From Herbidospora solisilvae (lineage in GTDB: Bacteria > Actinomycetota > Actinomycetes > Streptosporangiales > Streptosporangiaceae), in assembly GCF_009901565.1 (NCBI RefSeq), contig NZ_WXEW01000002.1:372001-436000 (forward strand): a stretch of DNA of 64,000 nt, read 5' to 3'. The notes below the pieces were generated by a model. That model ran no database searches, was not told the DNA's origin, and saw nothing but the letters and a program-made list of their open reading frames with translations. Position 1 is the stretch's first letter, and each line of letters opens with the position of its first letter. This document shows, in pieces, positions 1 through 9,062 of the stretch. The translations under genes were made by a program, and so were the position numbers.

Positions 1-1
1 G

Positions 2-1363
2 CTGGTCAACGAGAACTCCGGCGTCTCCGCCCAGGACTACCCCGACGCCGTCCGCCAGGGCGGCCACCGGATGCGGCTGACCTACCAGTTCGAACCCGGC
101 ACCGAGGCCGACGGCGTGACCGTCCACGTCCCGCTGTCGGTGCTCAACCAGGTGACCGACGCGGGCCTCGACTGGCAGATCCCCGGCCTGCGCGAGGAAC
201 TGGTCACTGCCCTGATCCGGTCGCTGCCCAAGCACCTGCGCCGCAACTTCGTGCCGGCCCCCAACTACGCCAAGGCCGTGCTCGCCCAGGTGAAACCCGG
301 TAGCGAGCCCCTGCTCGACGCCCTCGAACGGGAGCTGCTGCGGCAGACGGGCGTCGCCGTGCCCCGCGACGCGTGGAACGTCGAGGCGCTGCCCGACCAC
401 CTGCGGGTCACCTACCGGGTCGTCGACGACAACCGCCGCACGGTCGCCGAGGACAAGGACCTCCAGGGCCTGAAACGCCGCCTCGCCCCCAAGATCCGCG
501 AGACTCTGTCGGAGGCCGCCGACACCCTCGAACGGACCGGCCTGACGTCGTGGACCATCGGCACCCTCCCGAAGGTCTTCGAACAGGGCCGCCTCAAGGC
601 CTACCCGGCGCTGACCGACCAGACGACCAGCGTCGCGGTCCGCATGTACGAGACGGCGGCCGAACAGGAGCGCGCCATGTGGGCCGGCACCCGCCGCCTG
701 GTGCTGCTCAACGTGGTGAACCCCGCCAAGCAGATCCTGCGCGGCCTGTCGACGGCCGAGAAGTTGTCGCTCTCCCGCAGCCCCCACGGCGGCGCCCCCG
801 CCCTGTTCGACGACTGCGTCGCCTGCGCCGCCGACAAGCTCATCGCCGACGCCAAGGGCCCCGCCTGGGACGAACTGGCCTTCACCGCCCTGCTCGACCA
901 GGTCCGCGCCGACCTCTACAGCGTCACCTGGGAGACGGTCACGAGGGTGGAGAAGGTGCTCGGCGTCTGGCACGCCGTCCAGAACCGGCTCCAGGGCCCG
1001 CCCGACATCGTGGCCGACGTCAACGACCAGCTCTCCTCGCTCGTCTACCCGGGCTTCGTCCTGGAGACCGGCTACCGCCGCCTCCCCGACCTGCACCGCT
1101 ACCTGCGGGCCGTCGAACGGCGGCTGGAGAAGCTGCCCGACGACGTCCACCGCGACCGCACCCTGATGCACCAGCTCCACGACCTCGAAGACGACTACCG
1201 CGACCTGGTCGCGGGCCTGCCCCCGGCCCGGCGCACCGCCCCAGCGGTGGGCGAGATCAGGTGGATGTTGGAGGAACTCAGGGTCAGCTTCTTCGCCCAG
1301 CAGTTGGGCACCCCGACCCCCGTGTCGGAGAAACGCATCAGAAAGGCGATGGCCCAGCTATGA
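2..1363 (+). CDS. hrpA: ATP-dependent RNA helicase HrpA, C-terminal part (5' truncated)
   Basis: The frame is already open at base 2, so the helicase core lies outside the window and only about 450 C-terminal residues are visible. They match the DUF3418 tail that follows the DEAH-box helicase and OB-fold modules of bacterial HrpA: I recognise the block RNFVPAPNYA, the long helical middle, and the end SFFAQQLGTP...VSEKRI. In E. coli HrpA acts on stalled or collided ribosomes on mRNA; the same role here is inferred. An internal ATG at 71 exists, but the homology continues upstream of it (LVNENSG...), so it is not the start. The stop overlaps the next gene's ATG by 4 nt (ATGA). Confidence 0.9.
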   Translation: MVNENSGVSAQDYPDAVRQGGHRMRLTYQFEPGTEADGVTVHVPLSVLNQVTDAGLDWQIPGLREELVTALIRSLPKHLRRNFVPAPNYAKAVLAQVKPGSEPLLDALERELLRQTGVAVPRDAWNVEALPDHLRVTYRVVDDNRRTVAEDKDLQGLKRRLAPKIRETLSEAADTLERTGLTSWTIGTLPKVFEQGRLKAYPALTDQTTSVAVRMYETAAEQERAMWAGTRRLVLLNVVNPAKQILRGLSTAEKLSLSRSPHGGAPALFDDCVACAADKLIADAKGPAWDELAFTALLDQVRADLYSVTWETVTRVEKVLGVWHAVQNRLQGPPDIVADVNDQLSSLVYPGFVLETGYRRLPDLHRYLRAVERRLEKLPDDVHRDRTLMHQLHDLEDDYRDLVAGLPPARRTAPAVGEIRWMLEELRVSFFAQQLGTPTPVSEKRIRKAMAQL

Positions 1364-2007
1364 CGATCCGCTCCGTGGTGCTCGACGTCGGCGAGACCCT
1401 GATCGACGAGTCGCGCATCTGGTGGCGCTGGTCCAAACGTCTCGGCGTGACGCCGCTGACCTTCATGGGCGCCCTGGGCGCGATGGCGGCCACCGGCGGG
1501 TCCTACCGCCAGGCGTTCGAACTGGTCGCCCCCGGTCGCGACATCTCCGCCGAACTGGCCGCGTGGAAGAAGGACGACCCCAACGGCCTGCGCGAGAACT
1601 TCGACGCCGACGACCTCTACCCCGACGTGAGGTCGTCGCTGGCCGCGATGCGCGACGCCGGCTACCAGGTCGTCATCGCGGGCAACCAGCCCATCCAGGC
1701 CTACGACCAGCTCGTGGCCATGGACCTGCCCCACGACGGCATCTACACGAGCGCCGGGTGGGGCGTCTCCAAGCCCGCCCCGGAGTTCTTCGGCAAGGTC
1801 CTGGCCGTGACGGGCCACGCGCCGGAGGAGATCCTCTACGTGGGCGACCGGATGGACAACGACGTCCTGCCCGCCCTGGCGGCCGGGATGAAGACGGCGC
1901 TGCTGCGGCGTGGGCCGTGGGGGTACCTGCACGCCCGCCGCGACGACGCCGCGAAGGCCGACATGATCGTCGACAGCCTGACCGAACTCGCCGAGCGGCT
2001 CGGGTGA
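1360..2007 (+). CDS. HAD-family hydrolase (phosphatase-like)
   Basis: A 215-residue haloacid dehalogenase-superfamily enzyme. Motif I is DVGET near residue 8 (nucleophilic Asp kept; the second Asp of the usual DxDxT is Gly, as in many dehalogenase-like members), a conserved Lys occurs in VSKPAPEFF, and motif IV is GDRMDNDV. A helical cap is inserted between motifs I and II. It probably hydrolyses a small phosphorylated or halogenated metabolite; the substrate cannot be told from sequence. ATG at 1360 is chosen because it overlaps the hrpA stop (ATGA), implying translational coupling. The stop at 2005-2007 directly abuts the stop of the convergent kinase gene. Confidence 0.85.
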   Translation: MTIRSVVLDVGETLIDESRIWWRWSKRLGVTPLTFMGALGAMAATGGSYRQAFELVAPGRDISAELAAWKKDDPNGLRENFDADDLYPDVRSSLAAMRDAGYQVVIAGNQPIQAYDQLVAMDLPHDGIYTSAGWGVSKPAPEFFGKVLAVTGHAPEEILYVGDRMDNDVLPALAAGMKTALLRRGPWGYLHARRDDAAKADMIVDSLTELAERLG

Positions 2008-3474
2008 CTATCCGCGCGTCAGCGTTCCGGTGTAGGAGAGCAGGCCGAGGTCGTCGTTCCAGACGTACTCGGCCTGGTCGCCCTTCAGGGTCAGCACCAC
2101 GTTCCCCGGCACGCACTGACCGCCCAGCCCGTCGAGCCGGAACTCGGCCGACTCGGCCGACGCCCTCGTGAGCGTCAGGGTGCCCTCGCACGGGTCCTCG
2201 GACCACTTGCCGGTGGTCTCGCCCGCGTCGAGGTCGATGGAGATGTCGTGCTCGCTCATGACGGGGTTGGACGGCACGATGTGCCCCTCCCACCTGCCGT
2301 CGAAGGCCTCCGGAAGGCCCGAGCCCGTCGGCGTCTCGCCGGACTGGGCCTCAGGGGTGAGCGTCGACCTGACCGTGGTCGTCTCCGGATCCTCTTGGCC
2401 GGGCGCGAGCAGCGGCGGGACGACGATGACCGCCACCGCGAACAGCGCCGCCCCGAGCGCGGCGAAGGCGAACGCGAGCGCCTTCCGGTTGCCGGGAGTC
2501 GAGGGCCGCTCGGCAGCGCCGGAGGGGACGCCATCCTGCGTCGGGTGTCCCGCCCAGGCGGGCGGCTGGGTGAACCGCCGCCTATCGGGGTCGTCGGCCC
2601 AGAGGTGGGGCGCCGGATCACTCGAACCACGGAGGTCGCCCGGCCCGCCCCCGGCCGCCGCCTCGCCCGCGCGTAGCGGGTCGGGGGCCGCGCCCACCAG
2701 CGTCAGCAGCACGTCCCGGGCCGTCGGACGTCCCGCCGGATCCTTGCTCACGCACCGCGCCACCAGCCCACGCAGCGGCGCGGGCACCCCCGACACGTCG
2801 GGGTCCACGGTCATGATGCGGTGCAGCACCGAGGCCACCGAGTCGGAGCCGAAGGCCGCGCGGCCCGTCGCAGCGTAGACGATCGTCGCCCCCCACGCGA
2901 ACACGTCGGAGGCCGCCGACGCCGGGTGTCCCGCGATCTGCTCGGGGGCCAGGTAGGCGGGGGTCCCGATGGGGCCGCCGGTGATGGTCTCGCTCTCGCT
3001 CGGCCGGGCGATGCCGAAGTCGACCACCCGGGGCCCGTCGGGGCCCAGCAGCACGTTCCCCGGCTTGAAGTCCCGGTGCACCACCCCGGCCGCGTGGATG
3101 GCCGCCAGTGCGGTCGCCGTCCCCACGGCGAGCCGGTCGAGCTCCCCGCCCGTCAGGGGCCCGGAGGAGGAGACCCGCTCCTGCAGCGAGGGGCCGTCGA
3201 CGTACTCCGAAACCACATAGGGCCGCCGCCCGGCCACGTCGGCGGCCAGCACCCGCGCCGTGCAGAAGGGCGCCACGTCACGCAGGGCGGCCAGTTCCCG
3301 GGCCAGCGAATGCCGGACGCCGTCGTCGGCCCCGCGCAGCAGTTTCACCGCCACGTGGGCCCCCGAGGGGGAGACCCCCAGGTAGACGACCCCCTGCCCG
3401 CCCTCCCCGAGGCGTCCGGTCAGCCGGTATTCGCCCAGGGAGTGCGGGTCGCCGGGGTCGAGCGGGGTCACCAT
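2008..3474 (-). CDS. Receptor-type serine/threonine protein kinase
   Basis: A 488-residue Hanks-type kinase. Glycine loop GEGGQGVVY (24-31), ATP-binding Lys44, catalytic loop HRDFKPGN (133-140), DFG (152-154) and APE (177-179) are all present, so it should be active. A Pro/Gly-rich juxtamembrane stretch leads to one transmembrane helix (about 331-353) and an extracellular domain of about 100 residues with two cysteines (429 and 454) that may form a disulfide. There are no PASTA repeats, so it is not PknB-like. It presumably senses something outside the membrane and phosphorylates cytoplasmic targets; ligand and substrates are unknown. Its stop abuts the HAD gene's stop with no intergenic base, so no separate terminator exists between the two. 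Confidence 0.93.
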   Translation of the reverse strand: MVTPLDPGDPHSLGEYRLTGRLGEGGQGVVYLGVSPSGAHVAVKLLRGADDGVRHSLARELAALRDVAPFCTARVLAADVAGRRPYVVSEYVDGPSLQERVSSSGPLTGGELDRLAVGTATALAAIHAAGVVHRDFKPGNVLLGPDGPRVVDFGIARPSESETITGGPIGTPAYLAPEQIAGHPASAASDVFAWGATIVYAATGRAAFGSDSVASVLHRIMTVDPDVSGVPAPLRGLVARCVSKDPAGRPTARDVLLTLVGAAPDPLRAGEAAAGGGPGDLRGSSDPAPHLWADDPDRRRFTQPPAWAGHPTQDGVPSGAAERPSTPGNRKALAFAFAALGAALFAVAVIVVPPLLAPGQEDPETTTVRSTLTPEAQSGETPTGSGLPEAFDGRWEGHIVPSNPVMSEHDISIDLDAGETTGKWSEDPCEGTLTLTRASAESAEFRLDGLGGQCVPGNVVLTLKGDQAEYVWNDDLGLLSYTGTLTRG

Positions 3475-3492
3475 GCCCCAAACGGTAGACCG

Positions 3493-5022
3493 TCAGCGGA
3501 TCTCGTAGATCGCCGTCGTACCGGAAATCTCGTGACCCACCACGAGTAGCGGCCTATGGGTCGGGCTGTCGGAGGCGGGCACGAACAGCACGCCCTCGGG
3601 GCCGGAGTCGCCGCCGGTGCCGGCCTCCACGTCACCGGCGAAGTTCCGGCTGTTCACGTAGTCGGCGATCTCGGGGTGGCGGGGGTCGGTCACGTCGAAG
3701 GCGACGACGCCGCCGACGCGCTCCAGGCCGGCGAAGGCGTAGGTGCGGCCCCGGACGTCGCCGACGGCCACGCCCTCGGGCTCGGGGCCCTTGTTGTCGC
3801 TGCGGGAGTCGAAGGTCTTGTTCTCCTGGTCGGCGTTGAACTCGGCCGGGAGCTCCTTGGCGACGAGCCGCTCGATCTGGTCGCCCGAGTCCCACACGAG
3901 GCGGCCCTCGGCGTCGCGGACGGAGACGGAGCGGGCGCCGATGGCGTGCAGTTCGGTGGTGACGCCCTCGGCGTTCTTCGGCGAGGTCGAGGTGACGGTC
4001 AGGCGGCCGAGCTCGGCGTCGGCCTTGAGGGCGTCGGGGAGGGTCGTCTTGAGGTCCTTGACGCGGACCTCCTCGGCGAAGCACTCCCAGTCGCGGGCGT
4101 CGCCCTCGTTGGCGGTCACGAGGTAGGTGCGGCCGTGTGACTCGTAGGAGGCCAGCGCGTCGGGCTGGTACATGCCCTTGACCGGACGCGGCACGATGTT
4201 GATCCTGCCGTCCTTGTCGGAGGCGTCCAGGCCGCCGCCGGGGCGGTTGTGGTCCTTCAGGCCCAGCGGCACGACGTCCTCGACCCGGCCGGAGCGCAGG
4301 TCGACGATGGCGAGGGCGTTGTTCTCCTGGAGCGAGACCCAGGCGGTGCGCCCGTGCCTGTCGGTGGTGATGTACTCGGGCTCGAAGTCCTGGGCGGCGT
4401 TGGCCCTGGGGCCGTAGATTCGGATGCCCTGGGCGCGGAGCCGGTCCTCCTTGCCGATGTACGCCGTGAAGCCGGCCGTCTTCACCGACCCGCGGCGGAC
4501 GTCCACGATGCTGATCGAGCCCTCGGGGTCGACGTCGCCGTCGCAGTAGCCGGACGGCTCGCCCTCGTTGGCGACGAGCACCTTCGAGCCGTCGGGGGTG
4601 AACGTCAGCATGTCGGGCAGCGCGCCGACGGTCACCGACCGGAGCTTCTTCAGGGTGGCGGCCGAGAAGAGGCCGACCGTCCCCGGCTTGGTCTTGTCGT
4701 CGGCCTGCTGGGCGACGGCGACGAGGCCGTTCTTGACGGCGACGCTGTTGGCGCCGGGGGTCTGCAGGGTGCCGGCCTTCTTGGGGGCCCTCGGGTCGCG
4801 GATGTCGAGCACGTCCACGGTGCCGTCCTGGGCGTTGACGACGAAGACCCGGCGGGTCTTCGCGTCGTACGCGGTGATCTCCGACGCGCCGGCGTCGAAG
4901 GCGCCGGTGGTGTACCGGCCGAGGAACTGCAGCGTGATGCCCTTGTGGGGGGTCGCCGCCGCGGGGGTGGCGGCGAGCAGCCCCGCGACGAGCGCGCCGG
5001 TGAGGAGGGTCCTGTTGTGCAT
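3493..5022 (-). CDS. Secreted choice-of-anchor I family beta-propeller protein
   Basis: A 509-residue exported protein with a Sec-type signal peptide (MHNRTLLTGA..., cleavage near AAA-TP at about residue 24). The mature part consists of WD40/YVTN-like blades with repeated phrases such as DVLDIRDPRAPKK, DVRRG, VVFDVTDPRHPEI and FEPEYITTDRHGR. The combination LVTANEGDARDW, PEPEGVA and DSGPEGVLF is typical of choice-of-anchor I proteins, which contain an esterase-like propeller of unsettled function. No sorting signal or membrane anchor is seen at the C terminus (ends GTTAIYEIR), so it is probably released. It lies 18 nt upstream of the kinase start on the same strand and could be co-transcribed with it. 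Catalytic activity is unproven. Confidence 0.85.
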   Translation of the reverse strand: MHNRTLLTGALVAGLLAATPAAATPHKGITLQFLGRYTTGAFDAGASEITAYDAKTRRVFVVNAQDGTVDVLDIRDPRAPKKAGTLQTPGANSVAVKNGLVAVAQQADDKTKPGTVGLFSAATLKKLRSVTVGALPDMLTFTPDGSKVLVANEGEPSGYCDGDVDPEGSISIVDVRRGSVKTAGFTAYIGKEDRLRAQGIRIYGPRANAAQDFEPEYITTDRHGRTAWVSLQENNALAIVDLRSGRVEDVVPLGLKDHNRPGGGLDASDKDGRINIVPRPVKGMYQPDALASYESHGRTYLVTANEGDARDWECFAEEVRVKDLKTTLPDALKADAELGRLTVTSTSPKNAEGVTTELHAIGARSVSVRDAEGRLVWDSGDQIERLVAKELPAEFNADQENKTFDSRSDNKGPEPEGVAVGDVRGRTYAFAGLERVGGVVAFDVTDPRHPEIADYVNSRNFAGDVEAGTGGDSGPEGVLFVPASDSPTHRPLLVVGHEISGTTAIYEIR

Positions 5023-5092
5023 GCGCGAAAGCGTGGCGAAACCCGGTGACGCGGCGCTGAATGCGCGGTGGCCCGATGGTGAACCGGATGTC

Positions 5093-6268
5093 TCAGACGA
5101 TCTGGGACAACCGGATCGAATAGGCCAGTTTCCGTCGGCCCGCGTCGCTCAGGTGGATGTGGTCCCCCGAATCGTAGGAGGCGCGCAGCTGGTCCGGGTA
5201 CGCCGGGTCGCGCAGCGCCGCGTCGAAGTCCACCACGGCGTCGAACGCCCCGCTGGTGCGGATCCACCGGTTCACCTGCTGCCGCACCGCCTCCCGCTCC
5301 TCGGTCCACGCGGGGTAGCCGTAGAAGGGGGTCAGCGTGGCGCCGACGACGCGCACCTTCTGCCGGTGGGCCAGCCGGATCAGGCTCTTGTACGCGTTGA
5401 TCAGCGGCGCCGCCGAGGTGTAGTCGCCCTTGCAGATGTCGTTGATGCCGGAGAACACCACGACCGTCTTCACCCCCGGCTGGCCGAGGGCGTCGCGGTG
5501 GAACCGCTGCACCACACTCGCGCCGGTCACCGGCTGGAGCAGCCGGTTGCCCGAGATGCCCACGTTCAGCACCGAGGCCCGGCCCCCGAGCCGCTTGCTG
5601 AGGAAGTCGGTCCAGCGGCGGTTGGAGTCGGTGGGCTGCCCCGCGCCGTCGGTGAGCGAGTCGCCGATGGCCACGATCGCGGGCACCTTCGCGGGCGCGG
5701 TGACGGCCACGCGGTCCAGGAAGTACCACTGCGTGCTGGTGTAGCTGAACTTCCACGCGTCGTCCTTGGCGGCGTGGTCGCCCGGGTCGGACAGGAAGGT
5801 GGTCGCGTAGGCCCTCTCGTGGCCCGTCACGCGCGTGTGCGTGCCCGGCACGAACACGCTGACGACCAGGTCGCTCCCGGCCGCGTAGCGCTTGGGCAGC
5901 GGGTCGCTCCACACCGCCTTGCCGGCCGGGATGCGGACGTAGTTCCGGCGGCCGAAGAGCACCGGCTGGTTGGTGCCGGTCTCGATCTCCGCGCCGTAGG
6001 CCTGGAGGCCGGCGTGGATCGACCGCAGGACGACCGGGGCCGAACCGTACAGGTTCGAGAGCCGGATGCGCAGGCCCGAGCCGCCCGCGGAGAGCCGGAC
6101 GATCATGCGCACGGTCTGCCCGCCGATCGCCGTCGGCAGCCGGTCGGTCGCGGCCGACCAGGTGCCCACCAGGTGGGTCTTCGGCGCGGCCTCGGCCTGC
6201 GCGGGGGTGACTAATCCCGCGACCAGCACCGATATCAGAACGATCACCCGGACGACCGGCCGCGACAT
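5093..6268 (-). CDS. Secreted SGNH/GDSL hydrolase
   Basis: A 391-residue secreted esterase/lipase-like enzyme. All SGNH blocks are present: GDSLTDGAG (nucleophilic Ser), the Gly and Asn of GISGNR and SGINDICKG, and the catalytic Asp/His in DHIHLSDAG near the C terminus. A jelly-roll-like N-terminal region of about 170 residues precedes the hydrolase fold, as in many actinomycete deacetylases. The ORF extends to 6304, but I chose the ATG at 6268 because a strong purine-rich ribosome site lies immediately upstream and because it gives a normal signal peptide (MSRPVVRVIVLISVLVAG..., cut after AEA). Likely substrates are acetylated polysaccharides or lipids; this is family-level inference. Confidence 0.88.
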   Translation of the reverse strand: MSRPVVRVIVLISVLVAGLVTPAQAEAAPKTHLVGTWSAATDRLPTAIGGQTVRMIVRLSAGGSGLRIRLSNLYGSAPVVLRSIHAGLQAYGAEIETGTNQPVLFGRRNYVRIPAGKAVWSDPLPKRYAAGSDLVVSVFVPGTHTRVTGHERAYATTFLSDPGDHAAKDDAWKFSYTSTQWYFLDRVAVTAPAKVPAIVAIGDSLTDGAGQPTDSNRRWTDFLSKRLGGRASVLNVGISGNRLLQPVTGASVVQRFHRDALGQPGVKTVVVFSGINDICKGDYTSAAPLINAYKSLIRLAHRQKVRVVGATLTPFYGYPAWTEEREAVRQQVNRWIRTSGAFDAVVDFDAALRDPAYPDQLRASYDSGDHIHLSDAGRRKLAYSIRLSQIV

Positions 6269-6404
6269 CCCTCTCCCCTGAACGTTCGATCTCTGAGACG
6301 CCATACATTACGGCCATTTGGCCCAGGAGACGGTTGGTTGCGGATGAATGGTGACAGGCGTGCTTGAATCCTGACTAGATCACTTTCGTGAGGGGACCCC
6401 CAGG

Positions 6405-8996
6405 ATGTCGGAAGCTCCCCGCGACGACGACGACCGCCTGCCGTCGAAGCGCCGTTCGTCCGTCGCCGCCCCCGCCGCCGTCGGCATCGTGGCCGCCGTC
6501 GCCAGCGCCATGGCGGCCGTCACCAACATCTGGGACCTCCCGGTCGCGGCCGGGCTCGGCATCACCGGGGTGGCCGCCGCGCTCGCCGGGGTGCTCGCCT
6601 GGGCCACCGCCGACCCGTCCGGCCGCCGCGAGCGCGGGGCCAAAGCGGGCGGCACGCCCGTCCCGGCCGAGCTGCCGCCGGTCATCGCCCACTTCACCGG
6701 CCGCGCCGACATCCTGGCCGAGCTGCGCGAGCTGTTCGCGCGACGCGACGGCGACTCCCCGATCGTGGCGTCCCTCTACGGCCAGGGCGGCGTCGGCAAG
6801 TCGGCGCTGGCCTCCCGGTTCGCCCACGAGATGATCGGCCGCTACCCCGACGGCCAGCTCTACTTCGACCTGCGCGGCGCCGACGGCGCGGTGCGGCCGG
6901 AGGAGGTGCTGATGGCCTTCCTGCGGGCGCTGGGCGCCCGCCTCACCACCGACGTCGGCAGCCTGCGGGAACTGCAGAAACTCTGGTGGACGTGGACCAC
7001 CGGCCGGCGCCTGCTGATCTTCCTCGACAACGCCCAGGACGGCGACCAGATCAAGGACCTGATCCCGACCGAGCCGCGCTGCGCCGTCATCGTCACCTCG
7101 CGCAAGTCGCTGATGCTGCGCAACACCTACGACGCCCAGCTGCAGGCGTTCACCGAGGCCCAGGGCGTCGAGCTGCTGGCCCGCCTGGCGGGATCGGAGC
7201 GGGTGGCGGCCGACCTCGACGCCGCCCTCGGCATCGTCCGGGCCTGCGACCGGCTGCCCCTGGCCATCAGCATCTGCGGCGGCCGCCTGGCCACCCGGAC
7301 CCACTGGTCCCTCTCCGACCTGCACGACCGCCTCGACGACGAACGCCGCCGCCTCGACCAGCTCGAAGTGGGCCGCGAGATCGACAAGAGCGTCCGGGCC
7401 TCGGTGCAGCTCTCCTACGACGAGTGCACCGGCACCCAGCGCCGCCTGTTACGCCTGCTGGCCCGTTTCCCCGCCCCCGACGTGCCCGGCTGGGTGGCCG
7501 GCGACCTGCTCGACGTCTCCGAGACCGACGGCGCCGACCAGATCGAGGCGCTCGTGGCCAGCCATCTCGCCGAGGTGACCGGCCGCGACCTGACCGGCCA
7601 GACCCGCTACCGCCTCCACGACCTGGTCCGCCTGTTCGCCCAGGAACAGCGCGCCGACCACGCCCCCGCCCGGCACGCCGCCATGGAACGGGTCCTGTAC
7701 GGCTACCGCCGCCGCGCCGAGGCCGCCGCCGCCATCCGCTGGCCGCAGGACTGGAGCCCCCGCCCTGGTTCGCACCCCACCACCCACCCGGCTGAGGAGA
7801 TCACCTGGCCCCGCATCGAGGCCTCCGGCTCGGCCATCCGCGTCCTGAAGAGCCCCGAGATCACCTCGGGCACCTGGTTCTCCGCCGAACGCCTGTCGCT
7901 GCTGTCGGCAGTGCAGACCGCCCAGGCGGAGGAGATGTGGGACCTGGCCTGGGGCATCGGCCGCGCCTTCTGCTCCCTGTGCCACTCGTTGCGGGCCTAC
8001 TGGTCCGACTGGCAGGCCGTCGCCGACGTCATCTGCGAGGCCGCCGAACGGATGGACGACCCCCGCGCCCTCGGCATCGCCCTGCTCGAACGCGCGGCCG
8101 TCGCCGGGGGAGTGGGGCGCGGGGAGGAGGCGCTGAAGGACGCCCAGCGCGCCCTCGACCTGCTGACCGAGCAGAACGAGGCCTGGTGGGCGGCCCGCGC
8201 CATGCGCGCGGTCGGCATGACCCTGTTCACCAGCGGCCACCTCGACCGCGGCCAGGAGTACCTGATCGGCGCCATCACCGCCTTCAAGGCCGGGGGAGAC
8301 GGCTGGTGGACCGCCCGCACCCAGCGCAACCTAGCCGAACTCCGGCTGGCCCAGCGCGGCTACACCGAGGCCCGGGAGTTGCTGGAGGAGGCGCTCGGCA
8401 CCTTCCAGCGGGCCGGCAACCGCTACTCCGAGGCGCAGACCCAGCGGGCCCTGGGCGAGGTGCTGGGCGCCGAGGCCCGGATGCTGCTGACCCGGGGCGA
8501 CGCCCACGCGGCCGAACGCAACTTCGTCCTGGCCGGGAACGCCCTCGGGTTCGCCATCCGCTCCTTCCGCGACCGGGGCGAGGAGTGGGAGCAGGCCCGC
8601 AGCCTGCGCGCCGCCGGGGAGATCGGCGACCCCTCGAACATGCTCACCGAGCACGCCAACGTGCGCGACGCCAAGGAGATGCTGGCCAAACTGGGCGACT
8701 CCTGGGGCGTGGCCCGGTCGGAGGTGAGCGAGGGACGGGTGCTGGAACGCCTGGGCCGGGTCGAGGAGGCGGTGGCGATGCTGCGCGGGGCCGTCCACGA
8801 CTTCGAGGCCCTGGGCGACCGGTGGTGGCAGGCACGGTGCCTGCGCACCGAGGCGGAGGTGCTGATCAGGGCCGGCCGCCTGACCGAGGCCTACACGCCC
8901 GCCCGCCAGGCCCTGGACATCTACCTGCACCTGGGCAACGAGTCGGGCGCCCGCCGCGCCCAGGAGGCCCTCGACCAGGCCAGACCACCCCGCTGA
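6405..8996 (+). CDS. Membrane-anchored STAND (NB-ARC) ATPase with TPR repeats
   Basis: An 863-residue AfsR-like STAND protein without any DNA-binding domain. Two hydrophobic helices (about 19-42 and 47-69) form an N-terminal hairpin anchor. The NB-ARC ATPase follows, with P-loop GQGGVGKS (126-133), Walker B LLIFLDNA and the RLPLAI motif. The C-terminal 400 residues are helical tetratricopeptide-type repeats (repeated WWxAR, ALxxAQRAL, RAxGE patterns). Proteins of this build act as ATP-driven signalling switches, with the TPR part as sensor; what it controls is unknown. ATG 6405 has a purine-rich site (AGGGGAC) 10 nt upstream. A second STAND protein without an output domain lies at 12315-14414. 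Confidence 0.87.
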   Translation: MSEAPRDDDDRLPSKRRSSVAAPAAVGIVAAVASAMAAVTNIWDLPVAAGLGITGVAAALAGVLAWATADPSGRRERGAKAGGTPVPAELPPVIAHFTGRADILAELRELFARRDGDSPIVASLYGQGGVGKSALASRFAHEMIGRYPDGQLYFDLRGADGAVRPEEVLMAFLRALGARLTTDVGSLRELQKLWWTWTTGRRLLIFLDNAQDGDQIKDLIPTEPRCAVIVTSRKSLMLRNTYDAQLQAFTEAQGVELLARLAGSERVAADLDAALGIVRACDRLPLAISICGGRLATRTHWSLSDLHDRLDDERRRLDQLEVGREIDKSVRASVQLSYDECTGTQRRLLRLLARFPAPDVPGWVAGDLLDVSETDGADQIEALVASHLAEVTGRDLTGQTRYRLHDLVRLFAQEQRADHAPARHAAMERVLYGYRRRAEAAAAIRWPQDWSPRPGSHPTTHPAEEITWPRIEASGSAIRVLKSPEITSGTWFSAERLSLLSAVQTAQAEEMWDLAWGIGRAFCSLCHSLRAYWSDWQAVADVICEAAERMDDPRALGIALLERAAVAGGVGRGEEALKDAQRALDLLTEQNEAWWAARAMRAVGMTLFTSGHLDRGQEYLIGAITAFKAGGDGWWTARTQRNLAELRLAQRGYTEARELLEEALGTFQRAGNRYSEAQTQRALGEVLGAEARMLLTRGDAHAAERNFVLAGNALGFAIRSFRDRGEEWEQARSLRAAGEIGDPSNMLTEHANVRDAKEMLAKLGDSWGVARSEVSEGRVLERLGRVEEAVAMLRGAVHDFEALGDRWWQARCLRTEAEVLIRAGRLTEAYTPARQALDIYLHLGNESGARRAQEALDQARPPR

Positions 8997-9062
8997 GGGG
9001 GTACGGAAGGTTCATATAGGGGCCATGTGACTGACATTAGCTACCAGATAGGCTCATAAGTG

